Source: Hsuehochloa calcarea
Lineage: Eukaryota > Streptophyta > Magnoliopsida > Poales > Poaceae
NCBI GenBank assembly: GCA_036346395.1
Contig: CM070603.1
Span: forward strand, 22,353,045 to 22,417,044
Reading direction: 5' to 3'
DNA length: 64,000 nt
Position numbers and translations under genes: made by a program
Part shown: positions 11,331 through 22,224 of the stretch, piece by piece
How positions within the stretch are numbered: the first letter of the stretch is position 1
Layout of the letters: each line of letters opens with the position of its first letter
The notes under the pieces: model-generated
What the model was told of the DNA's origin: nothing
What the model saw: the letters and a program-made list of their open reading frames with translations, nothing else
The model's database searches: none

Positions 11331-11792
11331 CAATTTCGTCCCCGAAATTGCAATCATCATGACGGTGTGGGCTAGGCTCGCGTAACGCTTCTTCCTCTTC
11401 CACGAAGCTTCGCTGACGGGGTGATCTTTTTACTGCATTTCTTCTTGGACAAAACTTCGGGTTCCTTAACTGACGGGTTTCTGTAGCCAGAGTCTTCACG
11501 TGGGTCCTTTGAATGTTGAACGTCTTGCAGATAAGGGTCGAGATTTGTGTGTAGAAAGGTGAGGGTCACCTCAAATGGTTCCCTCTAGGTTCAAATATTG
11601 AGGTATTAGGGTTGGGTCTTGACTGACTTTTTGGTGGAAACTTGCTGGAATACGCCATCTATACTTATTTGAAGAGCAGATGACTATTCCAATCAGTGGG
11701 TTCACTCCCAGGGATTTTTCCAAAAATTCAGAATTTGCAAAGCTCTACGCTAGCAATATAGAAGATACAAAGGAGTGGGTTCTTCCAACGTT

Positions 11793-13125
11793 TTAAAGAG
11801 TAATACCCGGGGAGAGTGGAAGTAATAACGTACCCGTTATTACACCTGATGCTTCTCCAACCTGTTTGGCGGTCATGGAAGATAGGTGTGCCGGCTCTCC
11901 TTTTCCAGCTTCCTTCGTGACGAGTTGGTTGTCTTCAGTCTGCTTCATATAGGTGAGTTGTGGTGGTGCTGGAGCAGGTGGTCTTGGCCTAAATGCTGGT
12001 TGTGGTGGGGTTCCAAATGTCCTCCGAGGATTGGGACAATCAATTTTACGATGTCCAAGCTGTCCACAATTGAAGCATGCACCTGTATCCTTCAGACAAT
12101 CCTTTGTCATGTGGTTTCCTCTACACTTCCCACATTTAATTGCTAGGGGTACTGGTTGCTGTTGGTTTGCTGGGGTCTGAAAAGGTGGGTTGAAGGGTCG
12201 CTGCTGAGGTGGCCCATATCTTGGTGGCGGTTGCTGCGACACGAAAGGATGACGTCTAGGAGCAGATGAAAAATGGTGATCAGTTTTGGCCTTCTTCCTT
12301 CGCTCTTCGGTGAGGCTGGAGTATTCATTCTCCAGAATTATGGCTCTGTTGACTAGGTCTTGGAATTCAGTGATTTTGTGGATGGATAGGAGCATTTTCA
12401 GATATGGATGCATTCCATCTAGGAATTTCTATTTTCTTCTCCTCGGTGTCGACATCACCGGGCGTAGCGGAAAGATCATTGAACGACTCAAATATTCCAC
12501 CATCTTTTTCCGCCTTGAGTTAGAGCTCAATTCCGTTTCTTCAATTCCATTCTTCCAAGAGGCACATGTGTTTCGTGAAGCGTATCTTGAATTCAGCCCA
12601 AGTGATGGGTTGCTCAACGACACGGCTATGCTTGTAGTTAAGCCACCAAGTAGGCGCTTGGTCGGTCCACCGTGTGAAGCATACCGCACTTTCTCCACAT
12701 CCGAGCATCCTCATCAGATCCAACTTCTTTTCTATCTCCACCAACCAATCACTCGCGTCCAGTGGATCAGTAGCTTTAGCAAAAGTGGTAGGGTGAGTTT
12801 GGAGAAAATCGCCTAGACTAACCCCACGGACTGGTTGAGAGGTAGTAGGTGCTACTCGAGTTAATAGAGCTTCCATGAAACGGTTTTGGTTCTCCTGGGC
12901 TTCTTTTCTGGAGTTCTCTAAGAATATGAGTACATCAGCCATGATGCCTAGGGGATCTGTTGCTCTGGTGGGTGGCTGTTGACTGGTTCCTGGAATGGTA
13001 GTAGATGGAGGTTGATTAGGTGCTGACTCACTGGGGTTTACGGCTGGATCCTGTGTGGACTGTCCATGCGGCAGGAGTCCCAGTCTCAATTTCAATGCAC
13101 GATCTTGACTTCCTTGGCCTTCCAT
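11793..13125 (-). pseudogene. gag of the non-autonomous gypsy element, frameshifted
   Basis: On the minus strand the likely start is the ATG at 13123-13125 (MEGQGSQDRALK...). The long upstream open part has no gag-like character. The first frame (to 12541) has the capsid-type block SDWLVEIEKKLDLM, then TWWLNYK and TWAEFKIRFTKHM. After this the reading shifts frame near 12545 and again near 12420, then resumes with GMHP-like text (MHPYLKMLLSIHK), ANRAIILEN-like VNRAIILENEYSSL, a Pro/Gln-rich linker and two zinc knuckles: a short one at 12096-12134 (C-x2-C-x3-H-x4-C) and a standard one at 12036-12077 (CFNC...GH...DC). Gag packages RNA into particles; this copy cannot make a full protein as read. 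Some frameshifts could be sequence errors. Confidence 0.85.
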
Positions 13126-14039
13126 CTTCCTTAACAACTGTTGGGGTAGAGATAAAGGTGTTACACTTATCTGGCAGGAGGTTAACCGCGGGTGAGTTGG
13201 ATTATGACATGCACAGATAATCAAATAAAAATCAAGAAACAATGAGATGCAAAAAGATCCAAACCCTATACTAGCTGAGTCTTTCGTGCTCAGTCACGCT
13301 TGAGATCCCGTTCTCAAGACCGCCCAAATCCATTGTGTTTGGGATCGCTCGAGCTTGCCTCTGAGTGCGAACCTATGCTACCCTGGATCCACGCGCCCAG
13401 GCACGCTCGAGATCTGGCTCGAGTCCACCCAAATCACATATTTGGGACTGCTCAGGGTTCATTCCTGAGTACGCCCAGGATTTCGCTCCTGGGTACGCCA
13501 GAGCTACACGCTCGGAGTGCCACGAACCACTCGTCCGGGAAATCTGATGTGCAGAAGTGAGACAAGACACCTTGATATAGAAGAAGAGGTAAAGAAGCTA
13601 AAGAGTATGGTCCAGACTTGCCCAAAATTGGAAAAGCATGTCCATACCAGAGTTCTACTCCATGCCTCTAGTCCAGGCACTAGGCTCTAAACCTTATGGT
13701 ACTGCACCCACAGCCTATGTTTTCTATCCTAGGTTGAGCTGGAATCTAACCATCTACTCACAAAAGACAACCACACTGACCCTAGGACAATAACGCGTTC
13801 CCCGCACTCTCTCGAAAGAAGAACTAACTTAAAGATGGTTCTACGTTAGCAGGAATGTCACTTTAAGAAGAGGTAAGCTTTTCAACATAATATATATCTT
13901 TTTGAAAGAGGGCGGTTTGGAATCGAAATTGAAATGAAGGCAAGGATTAATAAAATATTTAGTGCAATATAGCAAGCAAGAATGGCATACTTAAGGTACT
14001 GCTACAGTTTCTATTTTATTAGCGTGGCCCGATCTTATT
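13126..14039 (-). other. Leader between primer site and gag
   Basis: About 0.9 kb without a credible reading frame. It contains several near-repeats of CGCTCGAG-type text at 13290-13520. It likely includes RNA packaging signals, which cannot be identified by eye. Confidence 0.5.
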
Positions 14040-14051
14040 GCTCTGATACCA
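14040..14051 (-). other. Primer-binding site (tRNA-iMet type)
   Basis: The minus strand reads TGGTATCAGAGC two bases inside the 5' LTR, the usual complement to the 3' end of initiator tRNA-Met used by many plant LTR elements. Confidence 0.85.
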
Positions 14052-14053
14052 CC

Positions 14054-15094
14054 TGTGACGCCCCGTGTCATTACCCCTAGGGTAATCACACTTAGGCATA
14101 CGGATTACTATTCGCCCGCCTGTGAGAACACCGCTCCAACGAATAGCAAGCCATTTTATCGTGGTTGCGCAGTTGAACAATAAAATAGAAATCAGACATT
14201 TTATTACAAGAGTAGCCACATAAAGCTAAGGTTCTTAATACAACTACTACACAAACACAAAGGAAGCTTCTCGCTCGAGTCCGCTCGGACTACCACCCTC
14301 CTACTGCCCCACGAGTCAAAGATGGCTTCCATCTCGCCAGTCCTCGCCACGGGTGCCTTCTCCTCCTAACTGCTTGACGGTACTGCAAGTCCTTTGCCCC
14401 ACTCGGGATAGCTCCCGGCTGGACTAGGATCTAACAAAGGAGAATACTAACAAGGTTGAGTACAGAAGTACTCAGCAAGCATTAATAGCAAACAATGCAC
14501 TGCATGACTGATCTCTGGTCTTTATCACAAATTCTAAAATCATCTCATTCTGAAAATAAACATTAAAACATTAAGTTGCAATTTTAATTCTGAAAATACT
14601 ACTAGTCACTCGGAAGAAGAAAGACCCCAGTGGTTCCGTGAGACTCCAATCCAAGAGACTGGCATGAATTCATGATTTGTATAGCACTGCGCAGGCTTGC
14701 GCCACTTTACCCATAACTATTCTGAGCTCTCTGTGAACTGGGTCCATCGCATTTCCTTTGATGCGACTTCGAGTTCAGAATACAGATCGTTTTCCGGGTT
14801 ACGTGATTAAGTCTCCACCCATTGTTTTCCGTCGGTGTCCTGAGCGCACCCAGTCCTCCACCGAGTTCCAACAATGTTGGTTGGGGCGGCTATCCTCCGA
14901 GCCCAACACTCCACCTTGGACCGGCTATCCTCCGTGTCCAACATTCCGTTAATGGAGAACGTAATTACGTAAACAGTAGCATTTTCTCGCTCACCAAACG
15001 GGAAATGGTTGGCACCGATTTTACACATCTCGACCGAGTAAGAGTTTTGTTAGTCCTTATATTATAGCTGTAGGTAAAGGGTCCCACCTCTTAC

Positions 15095-15131
<37 letters not shown>

Positions 15132-17724
15132 TCTTTTCTCTATCAAGGCCCCCTTTACCCACATAGTAATTCTCATCTCATTCTCATCTCAGTTTTCTTA
15201 TCTTTCTCATCATCTCAGTCCAATTTGTTTTTGAGAAATAGTTTTGATGCAGTACATATATGATAGAGCAATATACGGTTTACATTTAAATTAGCTATAT
15301 TGATGTTCAAGAGGATCGCTTGCCTTTAGAGTTTTTGGAAAGGTCGACGATGACGAATCTCTTATCAGCTTCTCCTGTCGGCTGGAGCTCGTCCTCTGAA
15401 GCAGTGCGGCAATACAAATAATACGTAGAGAAATACTTAGTGATTTTTGGCGATATTCAGATAATAAACTGCTAATGCGACTTCTACTGGTTAGCCAATT
15501 TTAATTTACAAATATTTTTCCAAAACCCGACTCAGTTAGTAGTTCCCATTAAAATCCTATTTTAATTATCCTATTAACCCTAATCTCAAACCACCAAAAC
15601 CCTAATTACCTAATTAAATACCAAATCCTAACCCTAATTTACTAAATTACCTAACTAACCATAACCCTAACTACTAATTTACCTAACTACCCTCCTCTAA
15701 TCCTAACCCAACCCCGCCGCCTCATCTCCCCGCCTCCCTCACTCCCTCTTCTCTCTCTCTCTCTCTCTATTCTTCCAGCCGCCTCTCCCTCCTGGGCCTC
15801 CTCCTCGCGTCGGCCGCCACTCCTTCTTCGCCGCCCGGCCTGCCACCTCCTCCTCGCCCAGCTTCCTCATGCCCGAGACGCCGCCGCTTGTGTTATCCCC
15901 GCTCTCTCTCTCTCTCTCTCTCTCTCCGGCGCAACAGCCTAGCCGGCTCGGCCTCCCGGCCGCCGGCTGCCATGGGCTCCTCCGATCCGGCCCGCGACTC
16001 GGTCGATCGTCCCCGGCTCTCCCTGCGGCCCTCCCTACCGCCGCCGCCTTCTCCCGGCTCGGCTCCTTACTCCACCGTCCTCTTCCCCCGGCGCGGCCGG
16101 AGGCCAGCGCCGCCGCTCCTGGCTAGACCTCCCCTCCACTCACCCGATCTGGCGTGTTCCCGGCCCGGTTGGCTCGGTCCACTAGGGTTTGTTCTCCTAC
16201 CCCCTTAATGGTCTAGGGTTTGGTGATTTCCTTGCTGACCTATGCGATAACCAAAACTAAAGTTGGTTGATTCTCATGTATGCATGACGATGATGATGGA
16301 TCCGAATGCCGGAGGTCATCGATGGGTGTCTTTGGGGTGTTCGTACGTGGTCGGTAATACCCACCTCTTCTCTACCCCCTGATCCCCTTGCTCTGTGATG
16401 AGAATGGATTGCTGTACTGAGATGCAAATGAGATTGATAAGCTGTGCAAAATGGCAGTGCACACTAGTGGGATTTGGGTTCACCTTTTTGCTGGAAACTG
16501 GGCTAGGAGGGGGATGGAAGTACCGGCTTGCTGGTGCTCTCCTCTGCTCCTGGCTCCCGGCTTCTGTCTTGGTCTTCTTCCTGCCTCCCCAGTGCGGCCT
16601 CTTGCTCTGTGTTCTTGCTCCTTCGCCGGAAGAACTGGGAGGAGGGAATGCAATCGAAGGGGCTTGTGTGTTGGCTTGGAATGGGAATGGCTTGTGGGAA
16701 GAACACAGGGCTGGCTTTGCCGGTTTCTTCGGCCCGGTTTTGCCGGGTGCAATGGTTGAGGGGATGTATGGTGGTGTCTTTGGGCGGGGGTTTCGGCCGT
16801 GGGGAATGGATTGTCTTTGGGAAGGGTACTCATACATTCTTATCTCTTGGTCATGCGATTGTTTTACTAAGCTCCTGCTCATTTCTACCTTTACTATGAT
16901 CTTATCCTCCATCCGTAATCGTGGAGTTTAAATGGGGAGTGAATGACTTCCCTGAGGCTGATTTTGGGCCACCATGCTTTTGTGCTGCTCTGATGGTTTT
17001 CGCCACATGTTTTGAGCTGAGGGCAAATGGTAAACGTAGGTGTTGGATTTGAGAATGCCGAATGATGAAACCTACGGTAATAAGACGGCGCCGATCGCTT
17101 AGGTTGGATTTAGGTATCGCGGGTATCCAGGTGCCAGCTGATTTGGTTTAGCCTTGGTGACTTGAGAATCAAGCTGCCGGCTAATCCCGGTCAGTTTGGG
17201 TAACCTCGATACTCACGGTGCCAACTATCCTAGGTTGATCTGGGAACCGCGATGATTCCTACTGTACTCTGACGGCAAACTACTTTATTCTAACTCTATT
17301 CTATAGTTTTCGATTTGGGAATGGTCTTATGTTTGGTCGACGGAAAAATGGAGCTGGTAGTGGCAATTCGGATTGAGTCGAGGAAGGCAGTTCGATTGGA
17401 CGGCGATGGATGATCAGTACTTCAAGGAAGGCTTCAGAGATATGAAATGCAAAATCTTTGTTTAATCGTTTTGTAATGAACTCAAAGTTGTAATTATGAT
17501 TTGATCTGATGTAATAAATTCTTGTGATCATACGATGTAATTTCTGTACTTTAATTTGTTGTAACAATACTATTGTAAACCAATCCAGAATTGGGTTATG
17601 ATAATGCTGTGATGACAACTGTGCTTGCTATTAATAGAAAGTTTAAAGGTGTGATTACTGTGGTTGATCCTAATACATGTCTTTAATGATGATTAAGAGA
17701 TTCTAATTTTGTCGGGTTCTCACA
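14054..17724 (-). repeat. 5' LTR of the 7649-17724 element
   Basis: Partner of 7649-11316, with the same start (TGTGACGCCCCG) and end (GGGTTCTCACA). The (CAT)n tract is at about 15094-15131, telomere-like text at 15575-15690 and (CT)n near 15900-15927. In element orientation it is the promoter-bearing 5' LTR and is followed by the primer-binding site at 14040-14051. Confidence 0.92.
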
Positions 17725-17729
17725 ACTAT
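17725..17729. repeat. TSD ACTAT, right copy
   Basis: Perfect match to 7644-7648, fixing both outer boundaries of the 7649-17724 element. Confidence 0.92.
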
Positions 17730-19300
17730 GGTAGGAATCCACCAAGTCCACGCCATGCTTACGCGCTAAACAATTGTAGCTGAGGTCACCAGAGTTATCG
17801 CCGGTGAGCCCGTTCCTCTTCTGCGGCCGTTGTCTTGTCCCGTTCTGGCCGTTGCAACTGCCCCCGTTACCACTCGTCCCCAAAAATGGAACCACCATGT
17901 TCGGGAATGGGCTGTCGTCTCCTCTCCACTGTCGTCCTCTATGTCGGCATCAACATCCTCCTCAGTGAGGAGTTGGGAGGAGAGAGACAAGCAGAGGAGA
18001 TGAAGAAGGAACAGGGAGGAAGAATAAAAGGAGAAGGGTATGAGGGTCATTTTGAACCGTTTCTCTACCCAAAACAATTAATAATATTATTATAATGGTC
18101 TGAGTGTTCCACAACAAATAGACATAAAATTGTAGTGTCTTTCAGTAAAGACACAATTTTTTTTGTGTTCAATAGCCATTGACACAAAATTATGATGTCC
18201 AGTAGCCAAATTTGCATGTATTTTAATGGCCTTAGTGTGTTTCACCAAATAGCTATGATTCTGTAGTGTGTTTCAGCAAAGACAAAAAAAAAAACGGTGT
18301 CTTAGAACAAATGTTATAAAAAATCAGTGTCCTATAGCCAATTTTGCCTTCTAGGAATTACTATGTATTGGAGATGCCCTTAAATTGCTTGGTTTTCTGA
18401 AAATTCAAAAGTCTATATCTTATAAACCGAGCACGGGATTCACATTCCATTTGAACCACTGTGTTTCTTATAACAAGATTAGCAAAATAAGATACGTATC
18501 GCACATCTTTCAAGTTATGTGAATTATCCTTTTTTCGAGGGAACATCTTTCGTTCCCATAGCATGTTTGATGTGCCTCCGTTTGTCCCGATAACACTTTA
18601 CATTAGCTTGGATTAGATTTATTCCGATCTCTCTGTTACGAGCTACAGTTTGGCCATCCAGGCCAGACAGCTGCCAAAGACATGAATTGACCAGATATAG
18701 GAAAACTAGTCTCCTAGCCGGCTGCTGCACATTATTCTCCATGGCAGGTCCTAGTGAGTGGTTTTCAACTTCAGACAGAATCCACTACCAGCCATCATAT
18801 TGCACAGCATCAGATATATGTTGTCGACACAACAGCTATAATCACACATAGAACTCGTGCTTCGAGTTTTTTATTCAGAAAGGTGATCCAATAGCCAATG
18901 ACAACATTGTCCACAAGCTATTCATTGAAGAAAAAGCAGATGCCATAATGTAAACATCCTCTTGATAAAATACTCATCTGACAGTGCTTCCCTGTCGAAA
19001 GAAACAGCTACCAGAAAATTGAAATGTAAGTTCACCGATATTTTTTTTGAAGTGTAAGTAAACGCTTTTTGTATTTAGTACTTTTTCCTAGAGGTTGTAT
19101 TTGGTACTTTTTTTAGAGTTGTATTTGGTAGTAAACATTTACACTCTGATACAGTATTTCATAAAGATTCAGAGACACAAATGGATGTCAAAATGCTCTA
19201 CTGATATTTTGCCATTTTAGCTTGGAATAATTAATTGACACAGTGGAATAAGGAACAACATCACAGGTAAGCTCCTGTGCCGTTGCAGCAATGCCTTATT
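17730..19300. other. Intergenic, no gene recognised; short AT-rich repeats
   Basis: 17730-18070 is GC-rich and continues the flank left of 7644 across the retroelement. 18085-18350 has several diverged copies of a unit containing AGTGTCTTTCAG(T/C)AAAGACA, spaced 60-110 bases. 18524-18742 has a minus-strand open frame of 72 codons that I do not recognise. 18740-19300 shows nothing identifiable. Confidence 0.4.
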
Positions 19301-19308
19301 CTACAGAG
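19301..19308. repeat. TSD CTACAGAG, left copy
   Basis: Perfect 8-bp match to 20666-20673 on the other side of the hAT element. Confidence 0.85.
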
Positions 19309-19556
19309 CTCTGATGCACCTACACGCCCGAGAGGCGCCGTACTAGTATCCCGATACGTATCGGTGCGGGAAGTATCGGAAATACACATGCTTCAAAATA
19401 ATGAAAATAAATTACCGATACAGTTGGATACTGCCCGATACTGTGATACGGCCCAACAAACACCCCTTCACTTGATGTCCAGCCCAACAAGAAGACAACT
19501 AACCTAGCAAGCGCAACAAATCAAACACGTGCCCCCATTCCTTCGACAGTGCCGTT

Positions 19557-19850
19557 TCCTCCTCTATTCATCGCCTCCAAGGTCACCCTTCCCAGCTCTG
19601 AGTCTGGCGGCCGGCGAGCCTCCTCTTCTTGTCGCCTCCTCCTCTGCTCATTGCCTCCAAGGTCGCACCTTCCAGCTGCGAGTCCAGCGGCCGGCGAGCC
19701 TCCTCCTCTGCTCGTCGCCTTCTCCTCTGCTCATCGCCTCCAAGGTCGCCCCTCGTAGCTACGAGTCCGGCAGCCGGCGAGCCTCCTCCTCTCCTGATCA
19801 CCTCCAAGGTTGCCCCTCCTAACTGCAAGTCCGGCGGCCGGTGAGCCTCC
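19557..19850 (+). repeat. Tandem repeat inside the hAT element, about four units
   Basis: Four diverged copies, 65-85 bases apart, each containing CGCCTCCAAGGTCGCCCC-like text followed by CGAGTCCGGCGGCCGGCGAGCC-like text shortened here; CCTCCAAGGT occurs at about 19574, 19653, 19737 and 19801. GC-rich against AT-rich surroundings. Reading frames across it are repeat artefacts. Confidence 0.75.
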
Positions 19851-19997
19851 TTCTACACATCAGGTTAGCCCTTTTGCAAGTTTGTTTGGATTTTTTTATT
19901 CCCTTGCGAATCTGAGTTGTCTTTGCTCATTGTTCTGATATGCTCATTTTCTTTAGGTCTTTTTGTGCTGATTTGCTCATGGTTTTGATATGCTCAT

Positions 19998-20279
19998 TTG
20001 CTCATAGTTCCAATGCTTCAGGAACTTTGTGATCAAGTTGCTGCAGCAGAGGTAGCAACTACAAGTGCCAATACAAGAAGAGTTCCCTTGCCATATGAGA
20101 ATACCGCAAGCAATGAAGGAGGCAGTGGCAGCCAAATGGGTTCTATTAATGCAAAGAAAAGGAGGTGGCAAGGGCAACTGTCAATTGACAAGAGTTTTAA
20201 TCTTGACCTTTGCACCCAAATGGATGCTCTTATTGCAAGAGCATTTTATACCGCACGTCAAGAAGAGGAGTTCGCATAA
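19998..20279 (+). pseudogene. Possible hAT transposase N-terminal remnant
   Basis: A 93-codon open frame reading ELCDQVAAAEVATT near the start and KKRRWQGQLSIDKSFNLD in the middle, ending LIARAFYTARQEEEFA. The run of basic residues followed by a Gly-Pro-like and Phe-containing segment resembles the linker between the BED zinc finger and the catalytic core of hAT transposases, and it sits in the right place in an element with hAT ends. The catalytic core and the dimerisation region are absent. Identification rests mainly on context. Confidence 0.4.
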
Positions 20280-20665
20280 TAGGCAGAATCTAAGTCTTCT
20301 AACTTCAATTGTCCACTGCCACAAGTGATAATGCCATAACTAATCATGTTGCATTTCTGACAGCATCTTGCAAGATACATTGATAAATTTACATGTATGC
20401 TGGACAAATGGAGTACAAGTTTATAATTTCTATTGTATATACTGCCTGAGACATTTCTAACCTATCAATTGATGTTCTATACACTTCTGGACAGCAGGAG
20501 TAAAGATAAGTCCTTGATTGAAACTTATCAAGCACCATATTTTATATTTATATTATTTTTAATATATATATACACACACACAACAGTATCACCGTATCGA
20601 TATTTTTTGGGAAAATGGGATATCATCGTATGACCGTACCGGTATCACGTATCGGTGCATCCTAG

Positions 20666-20673
20666 CTACAGAG
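20666..20673. repeat. TSD CTACAGAG, right copy
   Basis: Perfect 8-bp match to 19301-19308. Confidence 0.85.
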
Positions 20674-20956
20674 TCAAAGATGCAGCAATGCAGGCTGCAG
20701 CAAGCATGAAGATGCACTTATGAGGTAGGGCATCGCAGGAAAGAGTGATGCCTTTGGCCAACTCCTCCATTGGAACAATCACCCCATCATAATGCATCTA
20801 CACAGTAGCATATGGAAGAAGACCTTGTCAGTTGTCAACTTGTCCAATGGTAATGTCGTAAGGGAGTATGGTGTCATGGGGAATACCGTTTCCATGAGGC
20901 CCACTAGGCCACTACACTATGGAGGTAATTTGCCCTACCAATTGTTTCCATGGGTT
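20674..20956. other. Unassigned; possible decayed coding piece on the minus strand
   Basis: The minus strand gives a short open stretch (about 20675-20805) reading DGVIVPMEELAKGI and then KCIFMLAAACIAAS. I do not recognise the family, the hAT insertion interrupts its downstream side, and no splice or start signals are clear. Confidence 0.25.
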
Positions 20957-21100
20957 TGTTTGGTTTGTGCCAAAATTTGGAGTTATCAAAATCCAGTCAT
21001 GAAAATGGACACTCATGATTTGACTAATATTTTTCAAGAAAATGAATTAGGATGGCCAAGTGAAATGAATATTGCCAAAATTTTGGAAGCAAACCAAACA
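20957..21100. mobile_element. MITE-like inverted-repeat element, about 144 bp
   Basis: The left end TGTTTGGTTTGTGCCAAAAT and the right end, read as reverse complement, TGTTTGGTTTGCTTCCAAAA are imperfect terminal inverted repeats closing an AT-rich, non-coding 144-bp unit. Size and TTTGGTTTG-type ends fit grass MITEs. No unambiguous TSD was fixed, so the superfamily is left open. Confidence 0.6.
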
Positions 21101-21249
21101 TATGCCAAATCTAGTCGAGAGTAAAAATCTTAGTAATTTTGATTTGTTAGATGTTAGTTTGTATAGGGTGCTTGTTGCATATTTACCTACACTGTAACTT
21201 TTATATTTATCATTTGGCTGATTGGAATAGACAAGGTATCATTCCAACA

Positions 21250-22224
21250 TGGTGTCAAAGCTAGGGTTTCTTCCCACTTGATTGACGCCTTGTTGGCCAC
21301 CACCACCGCCAAACCTATGCCGAACTCCTCTACTTCATGCCTAATGCTCACCTCTGCTTCTTGCCTGCTTCTTTGTCGCCGATTCGGCTCTGTCATCACA
21401 TCCATGAGCCCCACCACCGGATCCAAGCTCCACCGCCAGATTTGTGGCTCATGTTGCAGATTGGGCTCCCTACCACTCGATCCGGCCGCCGTTCTTTGGA
21501 TTCGGCCCGAGAGCCCCACTGCCGCCACTCTTCTACTTCCACCCAACGCTACTCGCTTTGCACCCCACGAGTTGTCGCCGGATCTGAGCCCCACCGCCGA
21601 GCTCTCGTCCCCCATGCCCAGCCCCCACTCCGCTGCAGCTCCTATGATTCCGCCCGACGCTCTCCTCTGCTTTGCACCGTGCTACACAAGGAAGCTCTAC
21701 TGCTACTGGTGTCGCCAGAGGAGGCTCGAGCCAATGGTCACCGCCTCGGCCGCTACTACCACTGCCGCTGCTGCACCGGCCATCTCAGGCCACCCCTGAA
21801 CATCCGATCGTCTCATATCCAGATTCGGCCGATCTGCTGTAGTCGACCCTCGAATCGCTCCATTGCTCCGATGGCTACGGCGGTGGCTCCTTCACCATCT
21901 CTCTCTCCTCGGTTCGTTTCGACGAGATAAAGTTCCGGTAGTGGGCTGTTCACCTAAGGATTCACCTCAATAGCCAGCGTCTCTGGTGTCATGTCACCGA
22001 CGAACACCCCTGTCTGCCTCACCCTATGCCTCCAGTTCTGCCAGCTCTTCCTGCTGGTGCGGATCAGGCGGCTCAGGAAGCCACCAATGCTGCATTGGAT
22101 GTGGCTGTGGAGCTCTACCAGTCTGAGTTGGACGCCTATGAGAGATTGAAGGATGCCGAGGCTCGTGCTACCGCCATCCTGATGGGTAGCATGCTCGTGC
22201 CCATCTCCATGGATGTGGCAAAGC
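21250..22224 (+). pseudogene. Copia 5' internal region and gag, first part (interrupted)
   Basis: 21241-21249 ends ATTCCAACA like a copia LTR, and 21250-21262 (TGGTGTCAAAGCT) is a mutated tRNA-Met primer site. An ATG at 22026 opens a frame containing AALDVAVELYQSELDAY, then LKDAEARATAILMGSM and VPISMDVAKL, the N-terminal gag signature of this copia group. The frame stops matching at 22224. If sequence from 35228 is joined, the gag continues in frame (KLLTTQLM), which shows that everything between was inserted later. 21278-21930 is Pro/Ser-rich and looks like leader; I do not call a protein there. Confidence 0.75.

Larger units (their letters stand above)
7649..17724 (-). mobile_element. Non-autonomous Ty3/gypsy LTR element with 3.67 kb LTRs, gag only
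   Basis: A complete LTR element. Two direct repeats of about 3.67 kb (7649-11316 and 14054-17724) flank a 2,737-bp internal region, and the whole is bounded by the 5-bp duplication ACTAT. On the minus strand it has, in order: 5' LTR, a tRNA-Met-type primer site, a long leader, a broken gag with zinc knuckles, a polypurine tract and the 3' LTR. No protease, RT, RNase H or integrase is present, and there is no room for them. It must therefore have moved with proteins supplied by a relative. LTRs make up almost three quarters of its length. The gag type suggests a chromovirus (Tekay/Del-like) partner; that is an inference. Confidence 0.92.
19309..20665 (+). mobile_element. hAT-type deletion derivative
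   Basis: A 1,357-bp element flanked by a perfect 8-bp duplication, CTACAGAG. Its ends are related inverted repeats: left CTCTGATGCACC, right (reverse complement) CTAGGATGCACC, followed inside by GATACG-rich text (CCGATACGTATCGG near 19348, and CGTATCGGTG near the right end). An 8-bp TSD, short imperfect inverted ends and subterminal TATCGG motifs fit the hAT superfamily. It contains a CT-rich tandem-repeat block and only a short transposase-like remnant, so it is non-autonomous. Confidence 0.75.

Noticed and set aside
12286..12816. 176-codon plus-strand frame
   Set aside because: Shadow of the gag pseudogene, which has clear capsid and knuckle motifs on the minus strand.
18524..18742. 72-codon minus-strand frame beginning MENNVQQPARR
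   Set aside because: No motif recognised, no splice or promoter context; too weak to call a gene.
21278..21930. 173- and 197-codon plus-strand frames after the copia primer site
   Set aside because: Pro/Ser/Arg-rich overlapping frames in a leader region; the true gag signature begins at 22026.
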